Shown piece after piece: positions 8,176-17,258 of a DNA stretch of 41,199 bases. The notes below the pieces were generated by a model that saw only the letters and a list, made by a program, of their open reading frames with translations, was not told the DNA's origin and did no database searches. The stretch is taken from positions 1-41,199 of the forward strand of contig CANKZM010000015.1 of assembly GCA_947488305.1 (NCBI GenBank), in the 5' to 3' direction. Position numbers and translations under genes: made by a program. Position 1 is the stretch's first letter, and every line of letters begins with the position of its first letter. This stretch comes from an uncultured Roseobacter sp. Lineage in GTDB: Bacteria; Pseudomonadota; Alphaproteobacteria; Rhodobacterales; Rhodobacteraceae.

Positions 8176-9771
8176 TCAGCTTTCGGGAATGAAGCGGGGC
8201 AGGGGTCCTTGTACCTGTTTGAGCATGTCCTGCAGGCGCGCCTCGGCCTCGGCCTCGCTGTTGACGATCGGCGTGGTCAGCCGCACCAGCGCCCCATCGG
8301 TGCGCCCGGTAGCGATGCCATCGACCATCAGCCAGAACTTGGCCTCGAAGTCCCAGGCGACCTTGCGGCCCTTCTGATCGAACCAGTAATAGACCATCAT
8401 CCGGGTCTCGCCCTTCTGGATGATTGCGCGGTTGATCTCATAGGGGGTGTCCCAGTTCATCACCGTGCTCATATCGGTGCGTTCCAGCCAGGCGATTTCC
8501 CAGCCGCCGCCGGGCAGGCAGATCTCGGGGGAGTGCACGCCCCCCTGGCTCTGATCGGCATACCAGGCAGAGAAGAATTCCACGTAAGCCGCTTCACCTT
8601 CCTTGATGAAACGCGCAGAGCGGTAGTCATCCGCGCCCAGCACATTGGCAATGCCGTCGCTCAGACGCTCGGCCGCGCCGCGCTGACGCCAGTCGCCCAG
8701 CTCGCGCGGGAAGGCGGCAAAGCTCTCACGTTCGATTTCCATCGCTCCCCGCTGCGGGGTCACATGCGGCCAGACCAGCGCCACGCTGATCATCAGCGCT
8801 GCCGCCGAAATCATCGCCGTGGAGGCCTGCGTAAAGCGCAACCGTGCGGCCTGGGTCAGCAGTCCGTCGGTCTCAAGATCCAGCGCCTCGGCGACGCTCA
8901 TCTTTTGCGGCTGGAAGAACAGCATGATGCGTGCCAGCAGGAAGAGCAGCAGAATACAGGTGATGAAGATCACCCAGCCTTCGAAGAAATGGGTAAAGCC
9001 ATCGAGCCATTCGACCCCGTAGCGGTCCGCGATCACACCGGCCACGGCAATGCGCACGGAGTTCATCAGAACGGTGATCGGGGCGGCGGCCAGCAGCAGC
9101 ACTGCCTTATGCCACATCGGCCCTTTGTAGAGCACCGCGAAAATGTAGGAGAAGCTGAGGATCGGGAAGAGATAACGCAGGCCCGAGCAGGCCTCGGCCA
9201 CATGCAGCTTCAGGGGGCCAAGGTCGATGATATTGCCTTCGAGGAACACAGGCACCGACAGCAGTTTGAGAAACCACACGCCCAGTTCCGAGGAGATCAG
9301 CTGCAACCAGGCAGACATCTTGTAATAGAGCACGCCCGGCAGCGGCAGCATGTAGACCAAGTGCAGCACGGGGGGCCAGAAATGCTTGCCCGTGGCCCAG
9401 CCGAAACTGATCAGCAGGATGCCTCCGATCCACAGGATGGTGGCATAGGCGACGATGTCGTCAATCCCCGCCAGACGGCCCAGGCCGCCCAGAGCGATGG
9501 CCAGAAGAATGACCAGCAGACCCACCCAGCGGTGGCGCTTGGGGCCGCGATCAACCGGCACTTCCTTGAGCTGGCGCAGGAACAGCAGCAGAGACAGAAC
9601 CGGTATCAGGGGACCGTGGCTGTATTCAGGCAGTTGCCAGGCCACCAAAAGCGCGTCGAGACCCTCGGCAAAGAAGACACCCGCGCCCAGAACAGCCACC
9701 GCCAGCCAGAACAGACCGGGGGTCGCCCATTCCGTCCAACTCTTTGGGGGGCTTGATGAAATCTCTGACAT
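8176..9771 (-). CDS. xrtD: VPLPA-CTERM-specific exosortase XrtD (EpsI fused)
   Basis: This 531-residue inner-membrane protein has an exosortase domain with about eight helices. The three catalytic residues of the family are present: Cys195 in EACSGLRYLFPI, Arg240 in NSVRIAVAG and His261 in FTHFFEGW. The C-terminal 200 residues form an EpsI-like periplasmic domain with GGVHSPEICLPGGGW, whose His and Cys are conserved in EpsI. Exosortases cut PEP-CTERM-type tails and pass the protein to a surface matrix; this fused type serves tails with VPLPA. Two such proteins are in the window (16680 and 34767). The start at ATG 9771 was preferred to 9804, which lacks a binding site. Confidence 0.9.
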   Translation of the reverse strand: MSEISSSPPKSWTEWATPGLFWLAVAVLGAGVFFAEGLDALLVAWQLPEYSHGPLIPVLSLLLFLRQLKEVPVDRGPKRHRWVGLLVILLAIALGGLGRLAGIDDIVAYATILWIGGILLISFGWATGKHFWPPVLHLVYMLPLPGVLYYKMSAWLQLISSELGVWFLKLLSVPVFLEGNIIDLGPLKLHVAEACSGLRYLFPILSFSYIFAVLYKGPMWHKAVLLLAAAPITVLMNSVRIAVAGVIADRYGVEWLDGFTHFFEGWVIFITCILLLFLLARIMLFFQPQKMSVAEALDLETDGLLTQAARLRFTQASTAMISAAALMISVALVWPHVTPQRGAMEIERESFAAFPRELGDWRQRGAAERLSDGIANVLGADDYRSARFIKEGEAAYVEFFSAWYADQSQGGVHSPEICLPGGGWEIAWLERTDMSTVMNWDTPYEINRAIIQKGETRMMVYYWFDQKGRKVAWDFEAKFWLMVDGIATGRTDGALVRLTTPIVNSEAEAEARLQDMLKQVQGPLPRFIPES

Positions 9772-9983
9772 GAAACTACCTAACCAAATGAACAACGCGG
9801 CCAATGGGCGGCCTTATAACAGGTTGGCAGGTTTCCGCCCAGATAAAATAGGCCACACGAAACGATCAACAGTTTGTCATCGTGGCGGCATCAGTGGGGC
9901 GTTTGGTCGTATCAGCGGCGGCTGTGCGGACAAAGCTGCCGCTCGGCTCCTCGACATGAATGTCCGGTTCTCGAAGCTGATGT
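9772..9983. other. Intergenic region with degenerate repeat piece
   Basis: GGCGGCTGTGCGGACAAAGC, continuing to TGCC (9917-9940), resembles the GGCTTTGCGGGACAAAGCTG motif found at the flanks of the palindromic repeats near 70 and 17300-17535. It looks like a decayed copy of a dispersed Rhodobacterales intergenic repeat. The xrtD promoter should also lie here, but I see no convincing boxes. Confidence 0.4.
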
Positions 9984-10730
9984 CTATTGGCGCAAGGCTG
10001 TGAGGCCAATACCTGTGCTTTGGAATCCACCGTCGACAGAGATTATCTGTCCTGTCACATAGCTCGCATCATCAGATGTTAGAAAGGCAATTACCCGCGC
10101 AATCTCGTCTTCTGAGCCGTAGCGGTTCAAGGGTATGGCATCATGATACGCATCTATGATCTCTTGCGAATGGACAGCCATCGCGAGCTTCGTGCGCACG
10201 GGGCCGGGACAAACGCAGTTGACCCGGATACCGTATTCACCCAGCTCGCTGGCTTGCTGCTGAGTTAAGTGCATAACGGCAGCTTTAGACGTGCCATAAG
10301 CGACGCGAAGCGTCGAAGCGCGTAAACCAGAGATTGACGCAATATTAACGATAGACCCCTTCGAAGTCCGCAAAGCTGGCGTCGCCGCTTGCGAGCAAAG
10401 AAAGACCCCATCGAGATTAGTTTCCATAACACGCCGCCAACGCTTATAGGTGGTGCCTTCAATTGGCCCGAAATCTGCAACTCCGGCGTTGTTGACGAGC
10501 GTGTCAATCCGGCCAAAGTGCTTCAGCGTATCGTCAACCATCTGCTCGACTTGATCAGGTACAGACACGTCATAGGGCAGCGCGAGGCCTACATTTTCGG
10601 CAACCTTGGCAAGCTCCTCAGCATCGCGGTCCACCAGTGCAACGCCTGCTCCCTGACTGACCAACAAGCGTGCAGTGGCAAGCCCAATGCCTCTCGCTGC
10701 ACCTGTAACAATGGCTATTCTCTGCGGCAT
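9984..10730 (-). CDS. Short-chain dehydrogenase/reductase
   Basis: This 248-residue classical SDR has the NAD(P)-binding motif TGAARGIG (residues 9-16), NNAG at 80-83 and the catalytic Ser132, Tyr145 and Lys149. An Asp after the second strand (VDRD) suggests NAD(H). The C-terminal DDASYVTGQIISVDGG is typical of 3-oxoacyl-ACP-reductase-like members. The substrate is unknown. Start ATG 10730 places the N-terminus right before the first strand; the upstream frame to 10802 has no support. Codon use is visibly less GC-rich than in the neighbouring EPS genes, which suggests a separate origin. Confidence 0.85.
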   Translation of the reverse strand: MPQRIAIVTGAARGIGLATARLLVSQGAGVALVDRDAEELAKVAENVGLALPYDVSVPDQVEQMVDDTLKHFGRIDTLVNNAGVADFGPIEGTTYKRWRRVMETNLDGVFLCSQAATPALRTSKGSIVNIASISGLRASTLRVAYGTSKAAVMHLTQQQASELGEYGIRVNCVCPGPVRTKLAMAVHSQEIIDAYHDAIPLNRYGSEDEIARVIAFLTSDDASYVTGQIISVDGGFQSTGIGLTALRQ

Positions 10731-10865
10731 TTTAATCAAACAACATCCTCTTTTTCCGCTGTAGTTCTCACGCTTCGATGAGCCGTTGGCAATAGCTGCC
10801 ACTCGTGCACCTCTCAGCGGCGGGTAGAATGGGCCCAGAGCCGTCCTTCAGTCCGGGGCTGTTCG

Positions 10866-11918
10866 TCACTCTGCCGGGGTGCGGGCGGGGCGTTTTTGGG
10901 TCAGGCGTTTGGCCAGGTCCTGCCAGTACTGTTCCCAGTAATAGGTTGAGGCATGGGCGGCGGCGAAGGTCAGGGCAAAGCTCAGGGGGCGTTTGAGCAG
11001 GTAGCGCTCGACGGTGCTGCCCTCGTTCATCCAGCCCCAGATCATCAGCAGGTGGTAGATGTAGAGCGCATAGGAGATGCGCGCGATATAGGCCGCGATC
11101 CGCCCCTCCAGCACGGCCAGCAGGGGCCGCCACTGGCAATGCATCACCACGCCGACCAGGCTGGCCGCCAGATAGGGGCGCAGGTAGTTGAGCGCGCCCC
11201 CGTCGTCGCGGCAGGAGAAGACCCAGAGCCCGCCGAGCACCACCAAAGCGGTGATTGTGCGCCGATTAGAGACGAAAAACTGCCGCAACCGGTCCCCCTG
11301 ATAGAGGGCGATCAGCGCCAGACAGCCGCCCGAGAGGATTTCATCGACCCGCAGGTGGGTCTTGATGTTGACGTAGGCCTCGGCCTCGATGCGCAACCCG
11401 GTGATGATCAGGGCCGCTACCGGCACCAGCCAGACGCTGCGCCCACCCAGCACCAGCGTGGCCGCCGCGATGGCAAGGTAGAAATGCATCTCCACCGAGA
11501 GCGACCACATGTGCCCCAGAGGTCCGCCCGAGAGCCCGACCGTCCAGTAATTGCTCACGAAGAGCAGGTTGCTGAGCACCGCCTGCCAGCCGATCCCCAA
11601 AAGCAGCAGCAGCACCATCATATACATCACCACCGAGGGCACGATCCGCAGCAGCCGCCGCGTCAGAAACGTCACCAGGTCCGGATTGCGGTGGATCATC
11701 GAGACAATCAGATAGCCCGAGAGGCAGAAAAACAGCGACATGCCCATCTTGGCCGCCATCGCATTCATTCCGAGCACTCCGGGTCCCAGCGGCAGCATGT
11801 GGGCGGCCATGACCAGCAGGATGCTGGCGGCGCGCACCCCGTCCAGCGCCGGCACATAGGGAATGTGGGTGCTGTCTTGCGGGGCACTGCCGGATGTCTG
11901 GTGCCTGACCGTCGTCAC
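10866..11918 (-). CDS. Acyltransferase 3 family (OafA/YrhL-like)
   Basis: This 350-residue membrane protein has about ten hydrophobic segments and starts at GTG 11918. Family motifs are LDGVRAASILLVMAAH with the catalytic-type His at the end of the first helix, FFCLSGYLI, a basic FLTRRLLRIVP loop, and WSLSVEMHFYL. Members transfer acetyl or other acyl groups to sugars of surface polysaccharides or lipids. Its position next to the WecG/Wzy/GT2 operon makes O-acylation of the plasmid-encoded glycan likely. Confidence 0.9.
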   Translation of the reverse strand: MTTVRHQTSGSAPQDSTHIPYVPALDGVRAASILLVMAAHMLPLGPGVLGMNAMAAKMGMSLFFCLSGYLIVSMIHRNPDLVTFLTRRLLRIVPSVVMYMMVLLLLLGIGWQAVLSNLLFVSNYWTVGLSGGPLGHMWSLSVEMHFYLAIAAATLVLGGRSVWLVPVAALIITGLRIEAEAYVNIKTHLRVDEILSGGCLALIALYQGDRLRQFFVSNRRTITALVVLGGLWVFSCRDDGGALNYLRPYLAASLVGVVMHCQWRPLLAVLEGRIAAYIARISYALYIYHLLMIWGWMNEGSTVERYLLKRPLSFALTFAAAHASTYYWEQYWQDLAKRLTQKRPARTPAE

Positions 11919-12104
11919 TGATACCTAACCCATTCTACGCTGTGTTGGAGCCTGTCTCCTGCAGGCGGAGAAATAAATGATGAATTAATTTAAGTCTCTC
12001 ACATTCGTGCCAGATATGCTTCATACTCAGGCCGTATATCTCTAAAAGACTATTGGGGCCAAACCAAGGGCGCAAGCAGTGGACGGAAGTGCGACGAGCC
12101 TGTG

Positions 12105-12875
12105 ATGATCTGGAGTGAAAGCGACAGCGGTGCTGTGACCGTAACCGTGCCCGACCAGGCGGCTCTGCTGGCGGATGTGGCACGGCGTTTTACACAGGGA
12201 AAAGGTTTCTCCGTGGCCACGCTCAACCTCGACCACGTGGTCAAATTGTCCGGTGATGCGGGCTTCCGGGAGGCTTACCGCGCCCAGACCCATGTGACGG
12301 CGGATGGCAATCCCATTGTCTGGCTCTCGCGTCTGGCCGGGCAGGAGGTGGATCTGATGCCTGGTTCAGAGCTGATTGATCCGCTGGCAGCCCTGGCGGC
12401 GCAGGCGCAAGTCAAAGTGGCGCTGTTCGGGGCGACCGAACAGACCCTGACCGCTGCCGCGGCGGCGCTGGAGGCGCGCCATCCGGGGCTGGAGGTGGTC
12501 TTTACCCGGGCGCCGGCGATGGGGTTTGATCCGATGGGAGAGGTCGCAGCCGAGGATATCGCGGCCCTTGGGGCCTCGGGCGCACGCCTGTGCTTTCTGG
12601 CGCTTGGCGCCCCGAAACAGGAAGTTTTTGCCGCCCGCGCGCAAGATGCCCTGCCTCAGGTGGGTTTTGTTTCCATCGGTGCGGGGCTTGATTTCATTGC
12701 CGGAACCCAGACCCGTGCACCAGCCTGGGTCCGGGCGATCGCGGCGGAATGGCTGTGGCGGCTTTTGAGCAATCCGCGCCGTCTGGCGGCCCGGTACGGT
12801 GCCTGTATCGCCGTGTTGCCGGAGTTGACCACCCGCGCCTTGCGCGCCCGGCGGCAGGGTGGATCCCTGTCATGA
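12105..12875 (+). CDS. WecG/TagA/CpsF family glycosyltransferase
   Basis: This protein of about 256 residues is a GT26-family glycosyltransferase, which adds a sugar to a polyprenyl-diphosphate-linked acceptor at the cytoplasmic face. Family marks are ATLNLDHVVKL, VTADGNPIVWLSRL, FLALGAPKQE and GAGLDFIAGTQTRAPAWVRAI followed by EWLWRLLSNPRRLAARY. Length is normal. ATG 12105 is directly preceded by an in-frame GTG at 12102, so the start may be three bases earlier. It is the first of four genes joined by overlaps or short gaps (to 16375). Confidence 0.9.
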   Translation: MIWSESDSGAVTVTVPDQAALLADVARRFTQGKGFSVATLNLDHVVKLSGDAGFREAYRAQTHVTADGNPIVWLSRLAGQEVDLMPGSELIDPLAALAAQAQVKVALFGATEQTLTAAAAALEARHPGLEVVFTRAPAMGFDPMGEVAAEDIAALGASGARLCFLALGAPKQEVFAARAQDALPQVGFVSIGAGLDFIAGTQTRAPAWVRAIAAEWLWRLLSNPRRLAARYGACIAVLPELTTRALRARRQGGSLS

Positions 12876-14413
12876 TCGCCTGGGCTGCGCTTATCGCCTT
12901 ACCGGTTGTGGCAACGGTCCTGTTCCAGCGGATGTCTATCGTGATGGCGCTGTGTCTTACCATGATGGGCGGGTATCTTTTCCTGCCGGTCGGTCTGGGG
13001 CTGAACCTGCCAAAACTGCCGACGCTGGACAAAACCACTATTACGACGCTGACCGTCCTGGTGCTGACGGCTCTGGCCGCCAGCCACCCCTATGCGCAGA
13101 AATATGTCTTGCCGGGCTGGCTGCCCCGCAACCTTGTGGTGCGACTTCTGCTGCTGGCTCTTGTCTGCGGAGTCTTCGGGACCGTCATGACAAATCGCGA
13201 TACCCTGGTTTATGGCACCCGGGTGCTGAGAGGGCATACATTCTATGATGCCGGCTCCATGCTCATGTCGACACTGCTGATATTGGGGCCGCTGTTTCTG
13301 GGCCGTAAGGTCCTGTCCTCGCGCGCCGCACAGCTTACCTTTCTCAAGGTCTGGGTGGTCTTTGCCCTGGGGTATTCGCTTCTGGCTCTCTGGGAAGTGC
13401 GCATGTCACCCCTGTTGCATTTGCAGATCTACGGATACTTCCCCTCCTCTTTTGCACAGCAGATGCGGGCCAGTGGTTTCCGGCCCGTGGTCTTTCTGGG
13501 GCATGGGTTGGCGGTCTCGCTGTTCTTTGCCATGTCGACGCTGGCGGCCGCGGGCCTGTTCCGGGTGACCAAAGGACCGGACCGCTGGAAATGGCTCGCG
13601 GCCGTAGGGTGGTTTTTTGTGGTGCTCGTGCTGTCCAAATCGCTGGGGGCCCTGCTCATCACGCTGGTTCTGCTGCCGCTGATTTTGTTCTTCAACACCC
13701 GCATGCAGATGATTGCCGCTGTCTGTATTGCCGGGTCCATCCTGACGTACCCTACTTTGAGATCAGCAAATCTGGTGCCTGTGGATCAGGTGCTGGCCTT
13801 TGCCGCAAGCATCGGGTCGACCCGTGCCGGCTCCTTCCAACTGCGTCTGGAAAACGAGGAACGCCTGCTGGAGAAGGCAGAACGCAGGCCAATCTTCGGT
13901 TGGGGCGGCTGGGGGCGGTCGCGTGTCTATACGGATGCCGGTTTCAATATCACCATCACGGATGGCTCGTGGGTCATTGAACTGGGGTATGGCGGATGGT
14001 TTCGCTACATCGGAATATTTGGCTTGCTTTGCTGGCCCATCATCGCTCTGTTCCTGTGGAAGCGTAAGAAAATTGACCAGGTCTCTGTCTGTCTGATCCT
14101 TTTGATTTGCGCCAAACTTGTGGATCTTATTCCTAACTCAATAATTGGACCCATCACATGGCTGATGGCAGGCGCATTGATCGGATTGTTAGAACGACCC
14201 TCAGAGGAGAGTGCACCGGATACCGAAGCGGTGCAAAACCCTGGCCGCCAGCAAGCCTTTGACCGGCACAGCGGTCAGGCCCCGCAATATGCGCGCAGCT
14301 TTCCCAAGGCGCCGCCCAAGGAGGTCCCTCTGGGCCCGGAAGTCTCCGAAGAGAGCCCCCGAAGCCCCTTGCCCTATAACCGCAAGGGCACAGATGGGGG
14401 ATACCGCAGATGA
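12872..14413 (+). CDS. O-antigen ligase/polymerase-like membrane protein (Wzy-like)
   Basis: This 513-residue protein has about eleven membrane segments and a long periplasmic loop around residues 310-365 containing RLENEERLLEKAERRPIFGWGGWG, the layout of Wzy polymerases and WaaL ligases. The C-terminal 75 residues are hydrophilic and proline-rich (cytoplasmic tail), which is unusual for the family. The start ATG overlaps the previous stop (ATGA), giving translational coupling. It would polymerise or transfer lipid-linked repeat units made by the neighbouring glycosyltransferases. A Wzx flippase is not visible in the window. Confidence 0.82.
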   Translation: MIAWAALIALPVVATVLFQRMSIVMALCLTMMGGYLFLPVGLGLNLPKLPTLDKTTITTLTVLVLTALAASHPYAQKYVLPGWLPRNLVVRLLLLALVCGVFGTVMTNRDTLVYGTRVLRGHTFYDAGSMLMSTLLILGPLFLGRKVLSSRAAQLTFLKVWVVFALGYSLLALWEVRMSPLLHLQIYGYFPSSFAQQMRASGFRPVVFLGHGLAVSLFFAMSTLAAAGLFRVTKGPDRWKWLAAVGWFFVVLVLSKSLGALLITLVLLPLILFFNTRMQMIAAVCIAGSILTYPTLRSANLVPVDQVLAFAASIGSTRAGSFQLRLENEERLLEKAERRPIFGWGGWGRSRVYTDAGFNITITDGSWVIELGYGGWFRYIGIFGLLCWPIIALFLWKRKKIDQVSVCLILLICAKLVDLIPNSIIGPITWLMAGALIGLLERPSEESAPDTEAVQNPGRQQAFDRHSGQAPQYARSFPKAPPKEVPLGPEVSEESPRSPLPYNRKGTDGGYRR

Positions 14414-15411
14414 CCGGGCAGGACGTGAAAACACGCCTGGCGCGCATCGCCGTGATTGTCGTCAACTACGGCACGGCAGACCTTGCCATCAAGGCCGTTG
14501 AAAGTGTGCTGAGCCGCGCCCATGGGGGGCGTGAGGTCCAGGTCCATCTGGTGGATAATGCATCGCCCGGAGATGACGCGGAAAGGCTGCGCGACACCTG
14601 TGCCACGCGCGGGTGGGCGGATCGGGTGACCCTTTGGCTGGAACAGGAAAATCACGGGTTCGGGCGGGGCAACAACGTGGTGTTGCGGGCTTTGGCGGCA
14701 GAAGCCACGCCCCCCGATGCGGTATTCTTGCTCAACCCTGATGCGCGGCTCGAGAACGAAGCCATCGACCTGCTTGCCAAAACGTTGGAAGGGGATCCGC
14801 AGGCGGCCGCGGCAGGGGCCTGTCTGCACCGCCCCGACGGATCGCGCGCAACGGGAGCCTTTCGGTTCCCGGGACCGGTGAACGAGATCGCGCGGATGAT
14901 CAACATCGGGCAGCTCAACCGGCTGGTGCGCAAGCATCTGGTGCCGATGTCGCCCTATCAGGATGCAGGACCCGTGGACTGGGTCTCCGGCGCCTCGGTC
15001 CTGTTTCGGTTCAGAGCCCTGCAGGATGTGGACTTCTTTGACCCCGGCTTCTTTCTCTATTTCGAGGAAGTCGACCTGATGCGCCGGTTGAAGGTCGAGG
15101 GGTGGCGCGTGCTTTATGAGCCCGACGCCTGCGTCCTGCACGAAGAGGGGGCGGCCACGGGCCAGTACGTCAAACGCGCCGAACGGCAGCGCAGCCCGGC
15201 CTATCTCTATCATTCCTGGCAACATTACTTTTCGCGGGCCTACGGACGTCCGGGCGCTTTGCTGATTGCAGTCATGATCCTGCCCGCAGCCATGCTGAAC
15301 ATCCTGCATCGCGGGCTGCGGGGGCAGACGCCGACCCAGCCGCTGCGTTTCATCCGGGATCACTGCCGCTATGTCATCCGTCCGCTCCTGCTGGGGGCCC
15401 GCGACGAGTGA
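14410..15411 (+). CDS. Glycosyltransferase family 2 (WbbL-like)
   Basis: This 333-residue protein is a GT-A fold GT2 enzyme. Motifs in order are VIVVNYGTADLAIKAVES, HLVDNASPGD, ENHGFGRGNN, LLNPDARLE (metal-binding Asp region), GPVDWVSGASVLFR and FFLYFEEVDLMRRL. This set is typical of rhamnosyltransferases such as WbbL, but the donor sugar cannot be read from the sequence. The C-terminus has a hydrophobic segment (RPGALLIAVMILPAAML) that may bind the membrane. The start overlaps the wzy-like stop by ATGA. Confidence 0.9.
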   Translation: MTGQDVKTRLARIAVIVVNYGTADLAIKAVESVLSRAHGGREVQVHLVDNASPGDDAERLRDTCATRGWADRVTLWLEQENHGFGRGNNVVLRALAAEATPPDAVFLLNPDARLENEAIDLLAKTLEGDPQAAAAGACLHRPDGSRATGAFRFPGPVNEIARMINIGQLNRLVRKHLVPMSPYQDAGPVDWVSGASVLFRFRALQDVDFFDPGFFLYFEEVDLMRRLKVEGWRVLYEPDACVLHEEGAATGQYVKRAERQRSPAYLYHSWQHYFSRAYGRPGALLIAVMILPAAMLNILHRGLRGQTPTQPLRFIRDHCRYVIRPLLLGARDE

Positions 15412-15418
15412 CAGACGC

Positions 15419-16375
15419 ATGACTTTGGCCGCCGTGGTGATCGGGCGCAATGAGGGCGACCGCCTGATCCGCTGCCTCGCCTCGCTCAAGGGCCGCGCGG
15501 GCCCGGTGATCTATGTGGATTCCGGCTCCACCGATGGGTCGGTTGAGGCTGCCCGCGCGGCAGGCGCCGAGGTGGTGGCGCTGGACATGAGCCTTCCCTT
15601 CACCGCAGCCCGGGCCCGCAATGCCGGGCTGGCACGGTTGAAAACCGTCTCTGATACGGGCTTTGACGGGGCATTCGTGCAGGTCATCGACGGCGATTGC
15701 GAGGTGCAGGAAGGCTGGGTCGGGACGGCATTGGATTTTTTGGAAGCTCACCCGAAGGTGGCCATGGTGGCGGGGCGTTTGCGCGAACGCTTTCCGGAAG
15801 CGACGGTCTGGAACCGGCTGGCGGATGCGGAATGGGACACAGCCACAGGCGAGACGCAAGCCGTGGGCGGCATCGCTGTGCTGCGGCTTGAGGCCATCGA
15901 AGAGGTTGGCGGTTACCGCGAGAGCCTGATCGCAGGGGAAGAACCTGAGCTCTGCCTGCGGCTGCGGCGCGCGGGCTGGCAGATCTGGCGGCTGGAGGCG
16001 GAGATGGCGCTGCATGACATCGCCATGACAAAGCTCAGCCAATGGTGGCGACGGATGCGGCGGCATGGCCATGCGGTGGCCGAGGGCCGCGCCCTGCACG
16101 GGGCGGGACCGGAGCGCTATTGCGCGGCCCCGGTACGCCGCGCGCTCATTTGGGGGCTGGCGGTGCCGGGGGCGGCCCTGCTGGGCGCGCTGATCACCCC
16201 CTGGGCGCTCTTGCTGCTGCTGGCCTGGCCCGCCCAGGTGCTGCGGCTGCGGCTGAAGGGAACCAGCTGGACGGAAGCGTTTTTCCTGGTGCTGGGCAAA
16301 CTACCCGAGGCCCAGGGCGTGCTGGGATATCATCTGACCCACCGCAAAGGCCCGCAGATCATCGAGTACAAGTGA
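15419..16375 (+). CDS. Glycosyltransferase family 2
   Basis: This 318-residue GT2 enzyme begins TLAAVVIGRNEGDRLIRC and has the nucleotide-sugar motif YVDSGSTDGS, then QVIDGDCEVQ (the DxD region) and GGIAVLRLEAIEEVGGY followed by EEPELCLRLRRAGW. Two hydrophobic segments near the C-terminus (IWGLAVPGAALLGALITPWALLL region) suggest membrane attachment. The start at 15419 follows the previous stop by 7 bp. It is the last gene of the operon; a 14-bp palindrome (CCTCACATGTGAGG, 16378-16391) follows directly. Confidence 0.9.
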   Translation: MTLAAVVIGRNEGDRLIRCLASLKGRAGPVIYVDSGSTDGSVEAARAAGAEVVALDMSLPFTAARARNAGLARLKTVSDTGFDGAFVQVIDGDCEVQEGWVGTALDFLEAHPKVAMVAGRLRERFPEATVWNRLADAEWDTATGETQAVGGIAVLRLEAIEEVGGYRESLIAGEEPELCLRLRRAGWQIWRLEAEMALHDIAMTKLSQWWRRMRRHGHAVAEGRALHGAGPERYCAAPVRRALIWGLAVPGAALLGALITPWALLLLLAWPAQVLRLRLKGTSWTEAFFLVLGKLPEAQGVLGYHLTHRKGPQIIEYK

Positions 16376-16679
16376 TCCCTCACATGTGAGGTCGCCCGAT
16401 AGGCTGCGGGCGGGTGCCGTGACATATGGTCGGACCGGTTCTTAACGAAGACAAAGACGGTTAACGAATAGGTAAGGCGCTACTTTAAGGCGTATTCAAA
16501 TTATTAATTTCTATTTTTGATTGTAAACTATTGTATTATATGGGGAAAATATTTCCTCAAAGGTATCTTTGGCACCTTGGTCCTGTATATTTGAGACCAA
16601 GCTTTCCGGCCAGGCGGTCGGGGGCCTTTTTACGCATTTATAGCTTGTTAATAAATATATGAAGTTACGAGGTATTTTT
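16376..16679. other. AT-rich intergenic region upstream of VPLPA-CTERM gene
   Basis: The first part holds the palindrome CCTCACATGTGAGG (16378-16391) and GCCCG/CGGGC (16394-16411). Two direct copies of TTAACGAA follow at 16442-16449 and 16461-16468, 19 bp apart. After that comes a very AT-rich stretch (16495-16560) and a hairpin CTTGGTC/GACCAAG (16576-16601). The AT-rich part is the likely promoter region of the gene at 16680. Confidence 0.5.
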
Positions 16680-17258
16680 ATGAGTTACAGACTCTTTGCA
16701 GCCGGACTCTCGATCGTGGCATGTGTCTTTGCCACGGGCGCCCTCGCGTCGACCTGGAAAGTTGAATTTGCGATAGATACCGAGCTGGACCAAAACCCGG
16801 TCACGGGGTTTTTTGAATTCGACAGTATCGAGGACGGTGTTCGGGGCGCAAAGGACGTCGTTTTCACGTCGAACAAGTTCCGCGAAACCGGCAGAGGCTA
16901 TTCTTTCGAGAATTGGTGGGGAGGCGGATTCAACACCTTCGATTTCGAGGCGGGCGGTGTCGTGGGGATGAAGGTCGGCGCCATTCGCAGAACAGAGCAG
17001 GGTCTCCATGCGATTGCCCTGAGTTCGGGAACGCTCAGAACCTACCCTGGCGATATCACCTTCGACTTTCTGTGCCGACAGGAACGGCCCGGTGGTCCGT
17101 ATTGCGGCGCATCCAACTTCGGGTTCGTGCACGGTCTTGAACTGGACCTGTCGGCCCCGGAACTGGTGCCGCTCCCGGCGTCCCTGCCGCTGCTGATTGG
17201 CGGCCTGGCGGGACTGGGATGGCTCGCACGCAGGCGACGCACCGCGGCGACCGCCTGA
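16680..17258 (+). CDS. VPLPA-CTERM sorting domain protein
   Basis: This 192-residue exported protein begins at ATG 16680 (GAGG eight bases upstream; an in-frame ATG at 16659 lacks one). It has a signal peptide (FAAGLSIVACVFATGALA). The mature part is Gly- and Phe-rich with two cysteines in LCRQERPGGPYCG. The C-terminal tail is tripartite: VPLPASLPLLIGGLAGLGWL, then an Arg-rich end ARRRR. This is the recognition signal for exosortase XrtD, present at 8176. The protein should be cut and placed in the extracellular matrix. The mature domain resembles nothing I can name. Confidence 0.88.
   Translation: MSYRLFAAGLSIVACVFATGALASTWKVEFAIDTELDQNPVTGFFEFDSIEDGVRGAKDVVFTSNKFRETGRGYSFENWWGGGFNTFDFEAGGVVGMKVGAIRRTEQGLHAIALSSGTLRTYPGDITFDFLCRQERPGGPYCGASNFGFVHGLELDLSAPELVPLPASLPLLIGGLAGLGWLARRRRTAATA

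Noticed and set aside
8209-9756. Long open frame (515 codons) on the plus strand
   Set aside because: It is antisense to xrtD, whose catalytic motifs are complete. The predicted protein is rich in Gln, His and Arg, the usual shadow of a GC-rich gene.
14374-15489. Minus-strand frame (371 codons)
   Set aside because: It is antisense to a clear GT2 gene and has no recognisable features.
12105-16375. Complete Wzx/Wzy export system
   Set aside because: Only the Wzy-like protein and glycosyltransferases are visible. No flippase, Wza-like exporter or initiating phosphosugar transferase was found in the window.
16571-16590. Sigma-54 promoter (TGGCAC box) before the VPLPA gene
   Set aside because: TGGCAC is present, but no GC doublet stands at the correct distance downstream, so the -12 element is missing.
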